Shown: positions 57,468-64,000 of the stretch, piece by piece | Position numbering within the stretch: the first letter of the stretch is position 1 | Layout: each line of letters opens with the position of its first letter | NCBI GenBank assembly: GCA_947475545.1 | Contig: CANJLL010000009.1 | Span: forward strand, 1 to 64,000 | Source: Chloroflexota bacterium | GTDB lineage: Bacteria > Chloroflexota > Limnocylindria > Limnocylindrales > CSP1-4 | Direction of reading: 5' to 3' | Length of the DNA: 64,000 bases | Position numbers and translations under genes: made by a program | Notes under the pieces: model-generated | The model's database searches: none | Told to the model about the DNA's origin: nothing | What the model saw: only the letters and a program-made list of their open reading frames with translations

Positions 57468-57497
57468 TTGACAGTGGCCAGTCCGCAGGGCCAAGAT
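57468..57497 (+). promoter_or_regulatory. Candidate promoter TTGACA-N18-CAAGAT
   Basis: A perfect -35 TTGACA (57468-57473) with a weak -10 CAAGAT (57492-57497), in the 109-base gap before the MoaD-like gene. It could drive the oxidoreductase operon separately from the crotonase gene. Confidence 0.45.
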
Positions 57498-57562
57498 GTA
57501 CCGACTCGGCGCCTGCCGGGCCGATCGCGCGCGCGACGGATAGGGCATTCGTCCGGAGTCAC

Positions 57563-57862
57563 ATGATCCAGTGCAAGGTGATCTTCGCTGGGCTCATCAA
57601 GCGGGTCGCGGGGACGTCGGAGATGACGGTCACGCTGCCTGCCGATTCGACGCTGGGCGACCTTCTCGCCGATCTCACGGCGCGCTTCGGGCAGGAGTTT
57701 GAAGACAAGATCCTGTTGAACGGTGACCTCGCGAACCACGCCGTCGTGATGATCGACGGCGAGTACGCCCGGGAGGTCGGCGGGATGCAGGCTCGGCTGG
57801 ACCGGCAGACGCCGGCCCAGGTCGAGATCGTGTTGCTGGGTCCACCGCTGCTGGGCGGATAG
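57563..57862 (+). CDS. MoaD/ThiS-like sulfur-carrier protein
   Basis: 99 aa, ATG with GGAG six bases upstream. Ubiquitin-like beta-grasp: KVIFAGLIKRVAGTSEMTV, STLGDLLADLTARFG, and a C terminus ending LLGPPLLGG with the terminal Gly-Gly that is adenylated and thiocarboxylated in MoaD/ThiS. It lies 32 bases before the molybdenum/tungsten enzyme gene, suggesting a dedicated role in sulfur transfer for its pterin cofactor, as seen with tungsten-enzyme clusters. No MoaE or E1 enzyme is here. Confidence 0.85.
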   Translation: MIQCKVIFAGLIKRVAGTSEMTVTLPADSTLGDLLADLTARFGQEFEDKILLNGDLANHAVVMIDGEYAREVGGMQARLDRQTPAQVEIVLLGPPLLGG

Positions 57863-57894
57863 AGATCTCGGGCAAGTTCTGAGAGGGGAGAGCC

Positions 57895-60456
57895 GTGGCG
57901 GTCGCGCTTCCAATGGCCGGGGTGAAGGAGGACGTCTGGATTCCGACGGCCTGTGACATGTGTTACAACGGCTGCACGGTGCAGGTGCACCGCGTAGACG
58001 GCGTGGCGGTGAAGGTCGAGGGCATCCCGGGCGTCGGGCCCAACTACGGGATGACCTGCGCCAAGGGCTTGTCGGCCCTCATGAACGTCTACAGCCCCAA
58101 TCGCGTCCAGGCCCCCATGGTCCGCACGAACCCCGCCAAGGGCATCGGCGTTGACCCGGGCTGGAAGGAAGTCTCGTGGGACGAGGCGCTTGACCTGTTT
58201 GCCGTCAAGCTCAAGGCCGCGATGGACAAGGATCCGCGGAGCATCCTGACGCACACGTTCGACCGCTACACCTACGCCGTCGCCAAGGCCTTCTCCACCG
58301 CCGTCGGCAGCCCCAACGTCACGATGGGCTCGGCCGGCATCTTCTGCGGCAACGGCACGCACCCGGTGGCCTTCACCCTCACGGCCTCCAACGAGATCCA
58401 CGACGACCTCAAGTACTGCAACCACCTGCTCATGTTCGGCGCGTCGGCGGGCTTCGTCGGCGGCCACAACGCGATGGGCTACAGCGTCGAGATGCAGGAC
58501 GCCCGCCAGCGCGGCATGAAGCTGACCGTGGTGGATCCGGTCCTCAACTACGCGGCCTCCCATGCCGACGAGTGGATCCCCATCCGCCCCGGCACCGACG
58601 GCGCCTTCGCGCTCGCGATGATGCGCGAGTGGGTGATCGTCCAGGACAGCTACGACAAGACGTTCCTCAAGCTGCATACAAACGCCACGTACCTCGTCGG
58701 CGCCGATGGGCGCTACGCCCGCCACGCGACCAGCAACAAGCCGCTCGTCGCGATCGCGGCCACCGGCGCGATCCTGCCGTACGACGAGGCCCCGTCCGAC
58801 GAGGCGGCCCTCGAGGGCACCTTCACCGTGGACGGCGTGGAGGTCACCCCGGCGTTTGTTCCTTTCAAGGCACACCTCGAGCCGTATACCGCCCAGTTCG
58901 CGTCGAAGATCACCTCCATCCCCGCCGCCACGATCACCCGTGTCGCCCACGAGGTCCTCGAGGCCGCCAGCATCGGCCAGACGATCCAGCTGGAGGGCGA
59001 TACCTACCCCCTTCGCGGCGCGGCCATCAGCTGGTACCGCGGCATCTCCGCCCATCGTCACGCGATGGCGACTGGCCAGCTCATGGGCCAGCTCAACATG
59101 TTGCTTGGCGCCGTGGACGTCCCGGGCGGCGTCCTCAACTCGTCGTCGATGGGCCCCACCTGGCGGCCCAACCTGGATCCGGACGGCTTCATCTACCCCG
59201 GCAACCCGCTCGCCGGCCACATGAAGCCCGCCCTGCCGCGCCGCAAGGTCTCGGCACCCGAGACCCTGGAGCTCCAGGAGCTCTTCCCGGTCTCCGTGTA
59301 TGCCCGGGCGATGCTCTGGCTGGGCCTGCTCGAGGGCGAGAAGTTCGGCCTCCCGTACAAGTGCGAGGTCCTTGTCCAGTGTCGGGGCAACGTCATGCAG
59401 ACCTCCGGCGACCCGGAGACGATGGCGAAGGCCTTCCAGACGATCGGGTTCATCGTCTCGATCAACACGTTCCCCGACGAGACCGCGCAGTGGGCCGACC
59501 TGCTCCTGCCGGACATGCACTCCCTCGAGCGTCTCACCCCGCTCGTCGGCAACCCCAACAACTTCACGAACTCGGCATCCGTTGAGGAATCCGGGACCTG
59601 GAACTTCCAGCAGCCGATCGTCAAGGTCGTCGAGAAGGCCCGCAACTGGGGCGAGGTCCTGTTCGACGTCGCCGAGCGGGCGGGCATCCTCCCGGACATG
59701 AACAGCGCCGTGAACGCGGCGTGCCACATCACGGGCGAATATCAGCTCAGGCGCGACCAGAAGTACACCTGGGAGGACTTCGCCGACCGGTGGACCAAGT
59801 CCACGGTGGGTGGCGAGCACGGGCTCGACTACTTCCGCGAGCACGGCTACCTCAAGGAGGACAAGCGGCTCGCCAAGTACGCCTACCCGATGATCCACCA
59901 CGGCGGCCGGATCCCGCTGTACCTCGAGCACTTCCTCGACGCCGGAGTGGCCGTCAAGGAGTACACCGACTCCCGCGGGATCGAGTGGGACACGTCGGAC
60001 TACGCGGCTGTCATGGACTACCAGCCATGTACCACCGAGAAGCAGGCTCCGGCCCAGTTCGACATGTGGCTGGTGAACCAGAAGCTCCCGTTCATGGCCG
60101 GGACCTACAGCGCGGAGAACCCGCTGCTGATGGACCTTGCCAAGCGCAACAGCAAGGTCTTCAACATCGGGATCAACCGGGCCACCGCGCTGAAGAAGGG
60201 GATCGCGGACGGCGACGAGATGTGGATCGAGACACCGGCCGGGAAGAAGGTCAAGGGCCTCGCACGGCTGACGGAGGGGATCCACCCGGAATGCGTCTCC
60301 GCGCCGGGCATGTTCGGGCGCACCAGCGCCGGGAACAAGGATGCCGTCGGGCGCGGCGTGCACTTCAACAACCTGGTCGCGTTCACGCTGGACCACATGG
60401 ATCCGGTGTCGGCCGCCCTGGACTCCTGCGTCAAGATCAAGGTCAGCAAGGCCTAG
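57895..60456 (+). CDS. DMSO-reductase-family molybdenum/tungsten oxidoreductase, catalytic subunit
   Basis: 853 aa, GTG start after GGGGAG. N-terminal 4Fe-4S domain with Cys20-x2-Cys23-x3-Cys27-x27-Cys55 (CDMCYNGC, GMTCAKG), then the three molybdopterin domains and a molydop-binding C-terminal barrel (ISSPSAI-type region near 770-850: MPGMFGRTSAG-like segment). Cys151 in SAGIFCGNGTHPV is at the position of the metal-ligand Cys in PsrA/Nap-type enzymes. There is no Tat signal (MAVALPMAGVKEDVW), so it acts in the cytoplasm. The next two genes encode the FeS subunit and membrane anchor of a CISM complex. The substrate is unknown: not a close match to nitrate, formate, polysulfide or arsenite enzymes by visible motifs. 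Confidence 0.9.
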   Translation: MAVALPMAGVKEDVWIPTACDMCYNGCTVQVHRVDGVAVKVEGIPGVGPNYGMTCAKGLSALMNVYSPNRVQAPMVRTNPAKGIGVDPGWKEVSWDEALDLFAVKLKAAMDKDPRSILTHTFDRYTYAVAKAFSTAVGSPNVTMGSAGIFCGNGTHPVAFTLTASNEIHDDLKYCNHLLMFGASAGFVGGHNAMGYSVEMQDARQRGMKLTVVDPVLNYAASHADEWIPIRPGTDGAFALAMMREWVIVQDSYDKTFLKLHTNATYLVGADGRYARHATSNKPLVAIAATGAILPYDEAPSDEAALEGTFTVDGVEVTPAFVPFKAHLEPYTAQFASKITSIPAATITRVAHEVLEAASIGQTIQLEGDTYPLRGAAISWYRGISAHRHAMATGQLMGQLNMLLGAVDVPGGVLNSSSMGPTWRPNLDPDGFIYPGNPLAGHMKPALPRRKVSAPETLELQELFPVSVYARAMLWLGLLEGEKFGLPYKCEVLVQCRGNVMQTSGDPETMAKAFQTIGFIVSINTFPDETAQWADLLLPDMHSLERLTPLVGNPNNFTNSASVEESGTWNFQQPIVKVVEKARNWGEVLFDVAERAGILPDMNSAVNAACHITGEYQLRRDQKYTWEDFADRWTKSTVGGEHGLDYFREHGYLKEDKRLAKYAYPMIHHGGRIPLYLEHFLDAGVAVKEYTDSRGIEWDTSDYAAVMDYQPCTTEKQAPAQFDMWLVNQKLPFMAGTYSAENPLLMDLAKRNSKVFNIGINRATALKKGIADGDEMWIETPAGKKVKGLARLTEGIHPECVSAPGMFGRTSAGNKDAVGRGVHFNNLVAFTLDHMDPVSAALDSCVKIKVSKA

Positions 60457-60483
60457 CCAACAGCATCCGGGGGAGGATGATCG

Positions 60484-61086
60484 ATGACTCGTTGGGGGAT
60501 GGCCCTCGACCTTGAGCGGTGTGTCGGCTGCTACGCCTGTTCGATGGCGTGCAAGACCGAGAACGGCACGCCGGACGGGGTCTGGTACTCACCGGTCTAC
60601 GAGAAGGAAGTCGGGACGTACCCGAACACCAAGCGGATGTTCATCCCGACGCTCTGCATGCATTGCGAGGACGCGCCCTGCCTCAACGCGTGCCCGACCA
60701 AGGCCATCACCAAGCGGACCGACGGCATCGTGCTGGTCGACCAGACCAAGTGCTGCGGCACCCGGGCGTGCGTCGCGGCCTGCCCGTACGGCGCCATGAA
60801 CTACGTCCACGAGGTGCAGGGCGCCTTCGGGGGCGAGCTGATCCAGCTGGAGAAGCAGTCCTTCAAGTCCACGGCCGGCACGGTCCAGAAGTGCACCTTC
60901 TGCTCCCACCGGATCGACGCTGGCAAGTTCGAGCCGGCGTGCGTCGAGGTCTGCCCGACCAAGGCGCGGATCTTCGGCGACCTTGAGGATCCGGGGAGCG
61001 AGATCTCCCGCGTGATCCGTTCCCGGAACGGCAGCCCTGCCCGGCCCGAAGCCGGCACCGGGCCGTCGGTCTACTACCTGCGCTGA
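60484..61086 (+). CDS. Four-cluster ferredoxin subunit (DmsB/PsrB-like)
   Basis: 200 aa, ATG after GGGGGAGGA. Electron-transfer subunit of the CISM complex. Cys sets: 13/16/19/23; 58/61/66/70; 90/-/96/100; and 137/140/153/157. In the third set the usual CxxCxxC is CCGTRAC: the second ligand is Thr93 with an extra Cys91, a change known in related proteins to give a 3Fe-4S cluster. No signal peptide, consistent with a cytoplasmic complex. Confidence 0.93.
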   Translation: MTRWGMALDLERCVGCYACSMACKTENGTPDGVWYSPVYEKEVGTYPNTKRMFIPTLCMHCEDAPCLNACPTKAITKRTDGIVLVDQTKCCGTRACVAACPYGAMNYVHEVQGAFGGELIQLEKQSFKSTAGTVQKCTFCSHRIDAGKFEPACVEVCPTKARIFGDLEDPGSEISRVIRSRNGSPARPEAGTGPSVYYLR

Positions 61087-61144
61087 GCATCGCCGCGCTG
61101 GTCGAGGGACTGCGCGCAACCGGCCAAGTGCCGAGGGGGGACCC

Positions 61145-62092
61145 GTGTCGTCGGTCGTAAACCCGTTCACCGGGCGCTGGATCATGGAGCCCAAGACCCA
61201 GAACGTCTGGGGGAACCAGCACGCAACCTGGTTCACACTGATGGGGATCGGCGGTGGGCTGTTCATCAACAGGCTGCTGTTCGGCATCGAGCTGGGCCGG
61301 TTCTGGGGGATGACCTGGGCTGACATCATCAGCCTGGCGCTCATCGGCGTCGGCGGCCTGATCCTGATCGCCGACCTGGGCAAGCCGCTCCGCGTCCTGC
61401 GGGCGCTGCTCAACCCGCGAACGTCGTGGATCAGCATCGGGGCCATCGCGGACTTCACGTTCATGGGCCTGGCCGGCCTGTGGACGCTGGCCGATCTCAA
61501 TTTCGGTGGGGGCGGCCTGAACCTCACCGGCCTCCCCTGGCACGGCGACGGCACCCTGGGCCTGATCTTCCAGGTGATTGCGGCCCTGGCGGCGATCGTC
61601 GTCATCGCCTACCCCGGCCTGGTGCTCGCGTCGTCGCCCAGCATCCCGTTCTGGAACAGCACGCTCATTCCCATGCAGTTCCTGGTCAACGGCTTCGCCA
61701 GCGGCCTGGCCTGCGGGCTCATCTACGCGGCGATCGTGCCGTCCGACGTGTCCGGTGACGTGCTGACCGGCTGGCTGTCACTGACGACCGGCCTGCTGGT
61801 CCTGTCGGTCTTCCTCCAGATCGCCCATGTCCTCAACGGCCAGTACACCCACGTGGCCGCCAAGGTCGCCGTGCGGCGCCTCCTCTCCGGCAACCTGCAA
61901 GTGGCCTACCTGGGCGGCGTGGTGCTGGCCGGGCTGGTCATCCCGCTCGCGCTCATCGCCTACGCGCTGTCGGACTCGGCGGGCTCCAACGCCGCGATGG
62001 CCGCCGGCATCGCCGGCGTGCTGATCCTGGCCGGCAACTGGCTGAGCAAGCACACGGTCATCCGCGCCGGCACCTACGCCTCGCTCTTCTAG
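61145..62092 (+). CDS. NrfD/PsrC-like membrane anchor subunit
   Basis: 315 aa, GTG start after GAGGGG. Eight or nine membrane helices; GLFINRLLFGIELGRFWG and LIADLGKPLRVLRALLNP (with the conserved DLGxP...RxL loop of NrfD/PsrC), then MQFLVNGFASGLA. It exchanges electrons with the quinone pool and anchors the cytoplasmic complex. Confidence 0.9.
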   Translation: MSSVVNPFTGRWIMEPKTQNVWGNQHATWFTLMGIGGGLFINRLLFGIELGRFWGMTWADIISLALIGVGGLILIADLGKPLRVLRALLNPRTSWISIGAIADFTFMGLAGLWTLADLNFGGGGLNLTGLPWHGDGTLGLIFQVIAALAAIVVIAYPGLVLASSPSIPFWNSTLIPMQFLVNGFASGLACGLIYAAIVPSDVSGDVLTGWLSLTTGLLVLSVFLQIAHVLNGQYTHVAAKVAVRRLLSGNLQVAYLGGVVLAGLVIPLALIAYALSDSAGSNAAMAAGIAGVLILAGNWLSKHTVIRAGTYASLF

Positions 62093-62139
62093 TCGACTCG
62101 CGGGCGGCACGCGCCGCACGAGCCCAACCCCGCAGAACC

Positions 62140-62167
62140 CGGAGCTCCGTCGGCTGACGGGGCTCCG
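62140..62167. terminator. Intercistronic hairpin after the anchor gene
   Basis: A 12-bp stem (arm CGGAGCTCCGTC, one G-T wobble) with loop GGCT, 26 bases before the next start. Probably a processing or attenuation site between the complex and the racemase-fold genes. Confidence 0.6.
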
Positions 62168-62192
62168 CCCATCTCCGAAGGGAAGGACCCAG

Positions 62193-62963
62193 ATGGCCGA
62201 GGACAAGAAGTACGGGACCATCGCCTGGCTGAAGCCGGGTGCGCTCGATCGTGAGTCGCTCGACGTGTTCGCCATGACGCCCCTGGACGTCAAGCTGGCG
62301 GTCTTCACCAACACGGCCGCCGTGTCGATGATGGAGAACCCCAACTTCGACATCTCGTCGTTTGATCGCAACCAGCGGCCGGGCGTCCTGGAGACGGTCC
62401 AGGGGATGAAGGACTACGCCCACCCGGCGTACATCTCGGTCACCGGCGACCTGATCCAGTCCGCGATGGGCCCGGCGTGGGGCCAGGCGCTGGTGGCGGA
62501 CATCGAGCGGATCAGCGGCGCCAAGGGCGTCACGGCCATGACCGCCGTGACGGACTGCCTCGACTGGATCGGCACCAGGAAGGTCGCGGTAGCGACGCCG
62601 TTCCGGAAGAGCCAGAACGACTACATGCACAAGTACCTCACCGAGGCCGGCTACACGGTCACCAGCATCGACGGCTTCGACACGCACAGCATGCGCGACG
62701 TCAAGGCGCTCCCCAAGGACGCCGCCCTGACGCTGGGCAAGCGGGTCTTCGACGAGGACCGCAGCGCCGGCGCGCTGCTCATCGGCTGCCCGGTCTGGGA
62801 CCCGTCCCCGTACATCAACGACCTGGAGCAGTACACGGGCGTCCCGGTCATGACCGTCCTGAACGTCATGATCTGGGCTGGCCTCCACGCCATCGGGCAC
62901 CCGGGCGGGGTCAAGGGCTACGGCCGGATCCTGGAGGACCCGATCAACCCGCCGAAGGGCTGA
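62193..62963 (+). CDS. Asp/Glu-racemase-superfamily enzyme, arylmalonate decarboxylase/maleate isomerase-like (copy 1)
   Basis: 256 aa, AAGGA before the ATG. Two-domain racemase fold. The second-half catalytic Cys is Cys199 in LLIGCPVWDP, with the family's following PVMTVLNVMIWAGLHAIG. The first-half position, a Cys in racemases and maleate isomerase, reads ISVTGDLIQSAMG without Cys, as in arylmalonate decarboxylase, which has Gly there. VAVATPFRKSQND is the subdomain-linking motif. Another Cys122 lies in TDCLDW. Predicted to work on a dicarboxylic acid by carbanion chemistry: decarboxylation or isomerisation. Confidence 0.82.
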   Translation: MAEDKKYGTIAWLKPGALDRESLDVFAMTPLDVKLAVFTNTAAVSMMENPNFDISSFDRNQRPGVLETVQGMKDYAHPAYISVTGDLIQSAMGPAWGQALVADIERISGAKGVTAMTAVTDCLDWIGTRKVAVATPFRKSQNDYMHKYLTEAGYTVTSIDGFDTHSMRDVKALPKDAALTLGKRVFDEDRSAGALLIGCPVWDPSPYINDLEQYTGVPVMTVLNVMIWAGLHAIGHPGGVKGYGRILEDPINPPKG

Positions 62964-62969
62964 CGCGCG

Positions 62970-63015
62970 ATCGAACCGCCGGCCGGCCGGGCGTGAGCCC
63001 CGCCGGCCGTTCGAT
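62970..63015. terminator. Hairpin between the two racemase-fold genes
   Basis: ATCGAAC at 62970-62976 pairs with GTTCGAT at 63009-63015, and inner GGCCGGC/GCCGGCC arms extend the stem with a small bulge. No U-run. Likely mRNA processing or stability element. Confidence 0.5.
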
Positions 63016-63067
63016 TCACGGGCCGCCGGCCGAGCCGTGGCCCGCCTCGACCCGGGGGAGGCCCACG

Positions 63068-63841
63068 ATGACCAGCACCCGATCGTCCACCGGCACCATC
63101 GCCTGGCTCAAGCCGGGTCCGCTCGACCGCGACTCGATGGACGTCTTCGCCATGACCCCGCGCGACGTCCGCCTCCAGGTCTTCGCCATGCCCCTCTCGA
63201 CGGCCATGATGGAGGCGGAGGTCTTTGACGGGTCCGGCTTCGACGCCGTCCAGCGGCCACAGGTCCTCGACGTGGTCCGTGGCATCGAGGCGTACGGCCA
63301 CCCGGACTTCACCGTGGTCACCGGGGACCTGATCCAGTCGGCGATGGGTCCGGCCTGGGACCGCCGCCTCCGGGACGACATCGCGGACATCACCGGTCGC
63401 GGCGCCGCCACCGCCATGACAGCCGTGACGGATTGCCTGGACTGGCTGGGCGTCCGTCGCCTGGCCGTGGCCTCGCCCTTCCGCGACGCACAGAACGACC
63501 ACATCGTGCGGTACCTGACCGCGGCCGGCTACGAGGTGACCGCGATTGGCGGCTACCCCACCCACGGCCTGGCGCAGGTGCGCGCCCTCCCGCAGGACGC
63601 GCCGTACGTCAAGGGCATGGAGGTCTTCGACCGCGACCGGACGGCCGAGGTGCTCTTTGTCACGTGCCCGCTCTGGCCGGTGGGTGAGCACACGGCTCCG
63701 CTGGAGGACGCCACCGGGGTCCCGGTGCTCACGGTCCCCAACACGATGATCTGGGCGGGTCTCCGGGCAATGGGCCACCCGGGCGGGGTCAGGGGCTATG
63801 GCCGGATCCTGGAGGACCCCCGCAACCCGCCGGATCGCTGA
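63068..63841 (+). CDS. Asp/Glu-racemase-superfamily enzyme, arylmalonate decarboxylase/maleate isomerase-like (copy 2)
   Basis: 257 aa, GGGGGAGG six bases before the ATG. Clear paralogue of the preceding gene (shared TIAWLKPG, VTGDLIQSAMGPAW, TAVTDCLDW and the C-terminal GYGRILEDP-x-NPP). Cys200 is in FVTCPLWPV, and the first Cys position is again absent. Copy 2 differs most in the region around 40-60 and 160-190, where the substrate pocket lies in relatives, so the two may form a heteromer or act on different substrates. Confidence 0.82.
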   Translation: MTSTRSSTGTIAWLKPGPLDRDSMDVFAMTPRDVRLQVFAMPLSTAMMEAEVFDGSGFDAVQRPQVLDVVRGIEAYGHPDFTVVTGDLIQSAMGPAWDRRLRDDIADITGRGAATAMTAVTDCLDWLGVRRLAVASPFRDAQNDHIVRYLTAAGYEVTAIGGYPTHGLAQVRALPQDAPYVKGMEVFDRDRTAEVLFVTCPLWPVGEHTAPLEDATGVPVLTVPNTMIWAGLRAMGHPGGVRGYGRILEDPRNPPDR

Positions 63842-63865
63842 AGCGGCGCTCACCGCGAATCGAAA

Positions 63866-63891
63866 CGGGGAGCCGGCCGGCTCCCCGTTCT
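63866..63891. terminator. Rho-independent-like terminator after the Mo/W cluster
   Basis: A perfect 13-bp inverted repeat (arm AACGGGGAGCCGG) without a loop of its own, followed by TCTTCG. It ends the plus-strand cluster 25 bases after the last stop and could serve the convergent gene too. Confidence 0.75.
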
Positions 63892-63929
63892 TCGTATCCG
63901 GCGCGGGCCATCGCGGCCCGGTCGCGCGC

Positions 63930-64000
63930 CTACCGGCCGGCGACCACGTCCGCCAGCTGGCTCACGGAGTCCAGCTGCTCGGTGCACGGGCGGAAGACGT
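63930..64000 (-). CDS. C-terminal end of an unidentified gene (partial)
   Basis: An open minus-strand frame runs from the window edge to a TAG at 63930-63932 and would end FRPCTEQLDSVSQLADVVAGR. The codon pattern fits, and the terminator just downstream supports a gene ending here. Too short to identify. Confidence 0.45.
   Translation of the reverse strand, partial: VFRPCTEQLDSVSQLADVVAGR

Noticed and set aside
57559..60396. 945-residue open frame antisense to the Mo/W catalytic subunit
   Set aside because: Shadow frame; the plus strand has a full enzyme with Shine-Dalgarno and intact cluster motifs.

Overview
The window is a very GC-rich, densely packed bacterial chromosome segment with short intergenic gaps and many 4-base ATGA/GTGA gene overlaps. 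The mix of a complex I operon, an HspR-type heat-shock set, KimA potassium uptake, leaderless-looking promoters and soil/sediment-type oxidoreductases points to an uncultured Chloroflexota relative (Limnocylindria-like). This is an inference from gene style and content. There is no rRNA or marker phylogeny in the window. No tRNA, rRNA, CRISPR array, phage or insertion sequence was recognised.

Layout. 1-153: tandem palindromic repeat. 154-1691: divergent pair of a sortase-like protein and a TlpA-like thiol protein. 1757-16577: a 13-gene minus-strand complex I (nuo) operon in the order A-B-C-D-H-I/E-F-G-J-K-L-M-N, whose electron-input genes are strongly rearranged. NuoG is replaced by a GltD-like flavoprotein with several iron-sulfur domains. 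NuoI appears split between two proteins. NuoE is reduced to its helical part. 16754-19077: MidA/NDUFAF7-type methyltransferase and a nucleotidyltransferase-like protein. 19148-28138: housekeeping and small genes (folK, glpX, purH, cupin, methyltransferase, MFS exporter, CoA-type Nudix). 28206-35378: heat-shock block clpB, dnaJ/cbpA, lon and hspR. 35721-39546: potassium block with two RCK proteins, a universal stress protein and KimA. 39575-43763: phosphoesterase, rsmG, csoR with its operator, and a small cluster ending in hpt. 43872-49642: complete branched-chain amino-acid-type ABC transporter (livFGMHK). 50159-56528: NYN-domain protein with a long RG-rich tail, holB, acylphosphatase, small genes, a PD-(D/E)xK-like protein and an acyl-ACP thioesterase.

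56626-63841 is the strongest candidate for an undescribed system. It holds a crotonase-fold enzyme, a MoaD/ThiS-like protein, a DMSO-reductase-family molybdenum/tungsten enzyme, its four-cluster ferredoxin subunit, an NrfD-type membrane anchor, and two tandem Asp/Glu-racemase-superfamily enzymes resembling arylmalonate decarboxylase/maleate isomerase. The enzyme lacks a Tat signal, so it should face the cytoplasm and exchange electrons with the quinone pool through the anchor. That makes it a plausible feeder or consumer of the same pool used by the variant complex I. The substrate is unknown.

Two regulatory themes recur. One is a TANNNT box 6-8 bases before start codons that lack a Shine-Dalgarno sequence, suggesting common leaderless transcription. 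The other is the presence of operator-like palindromes beside the repressor genes csoR and hspR.
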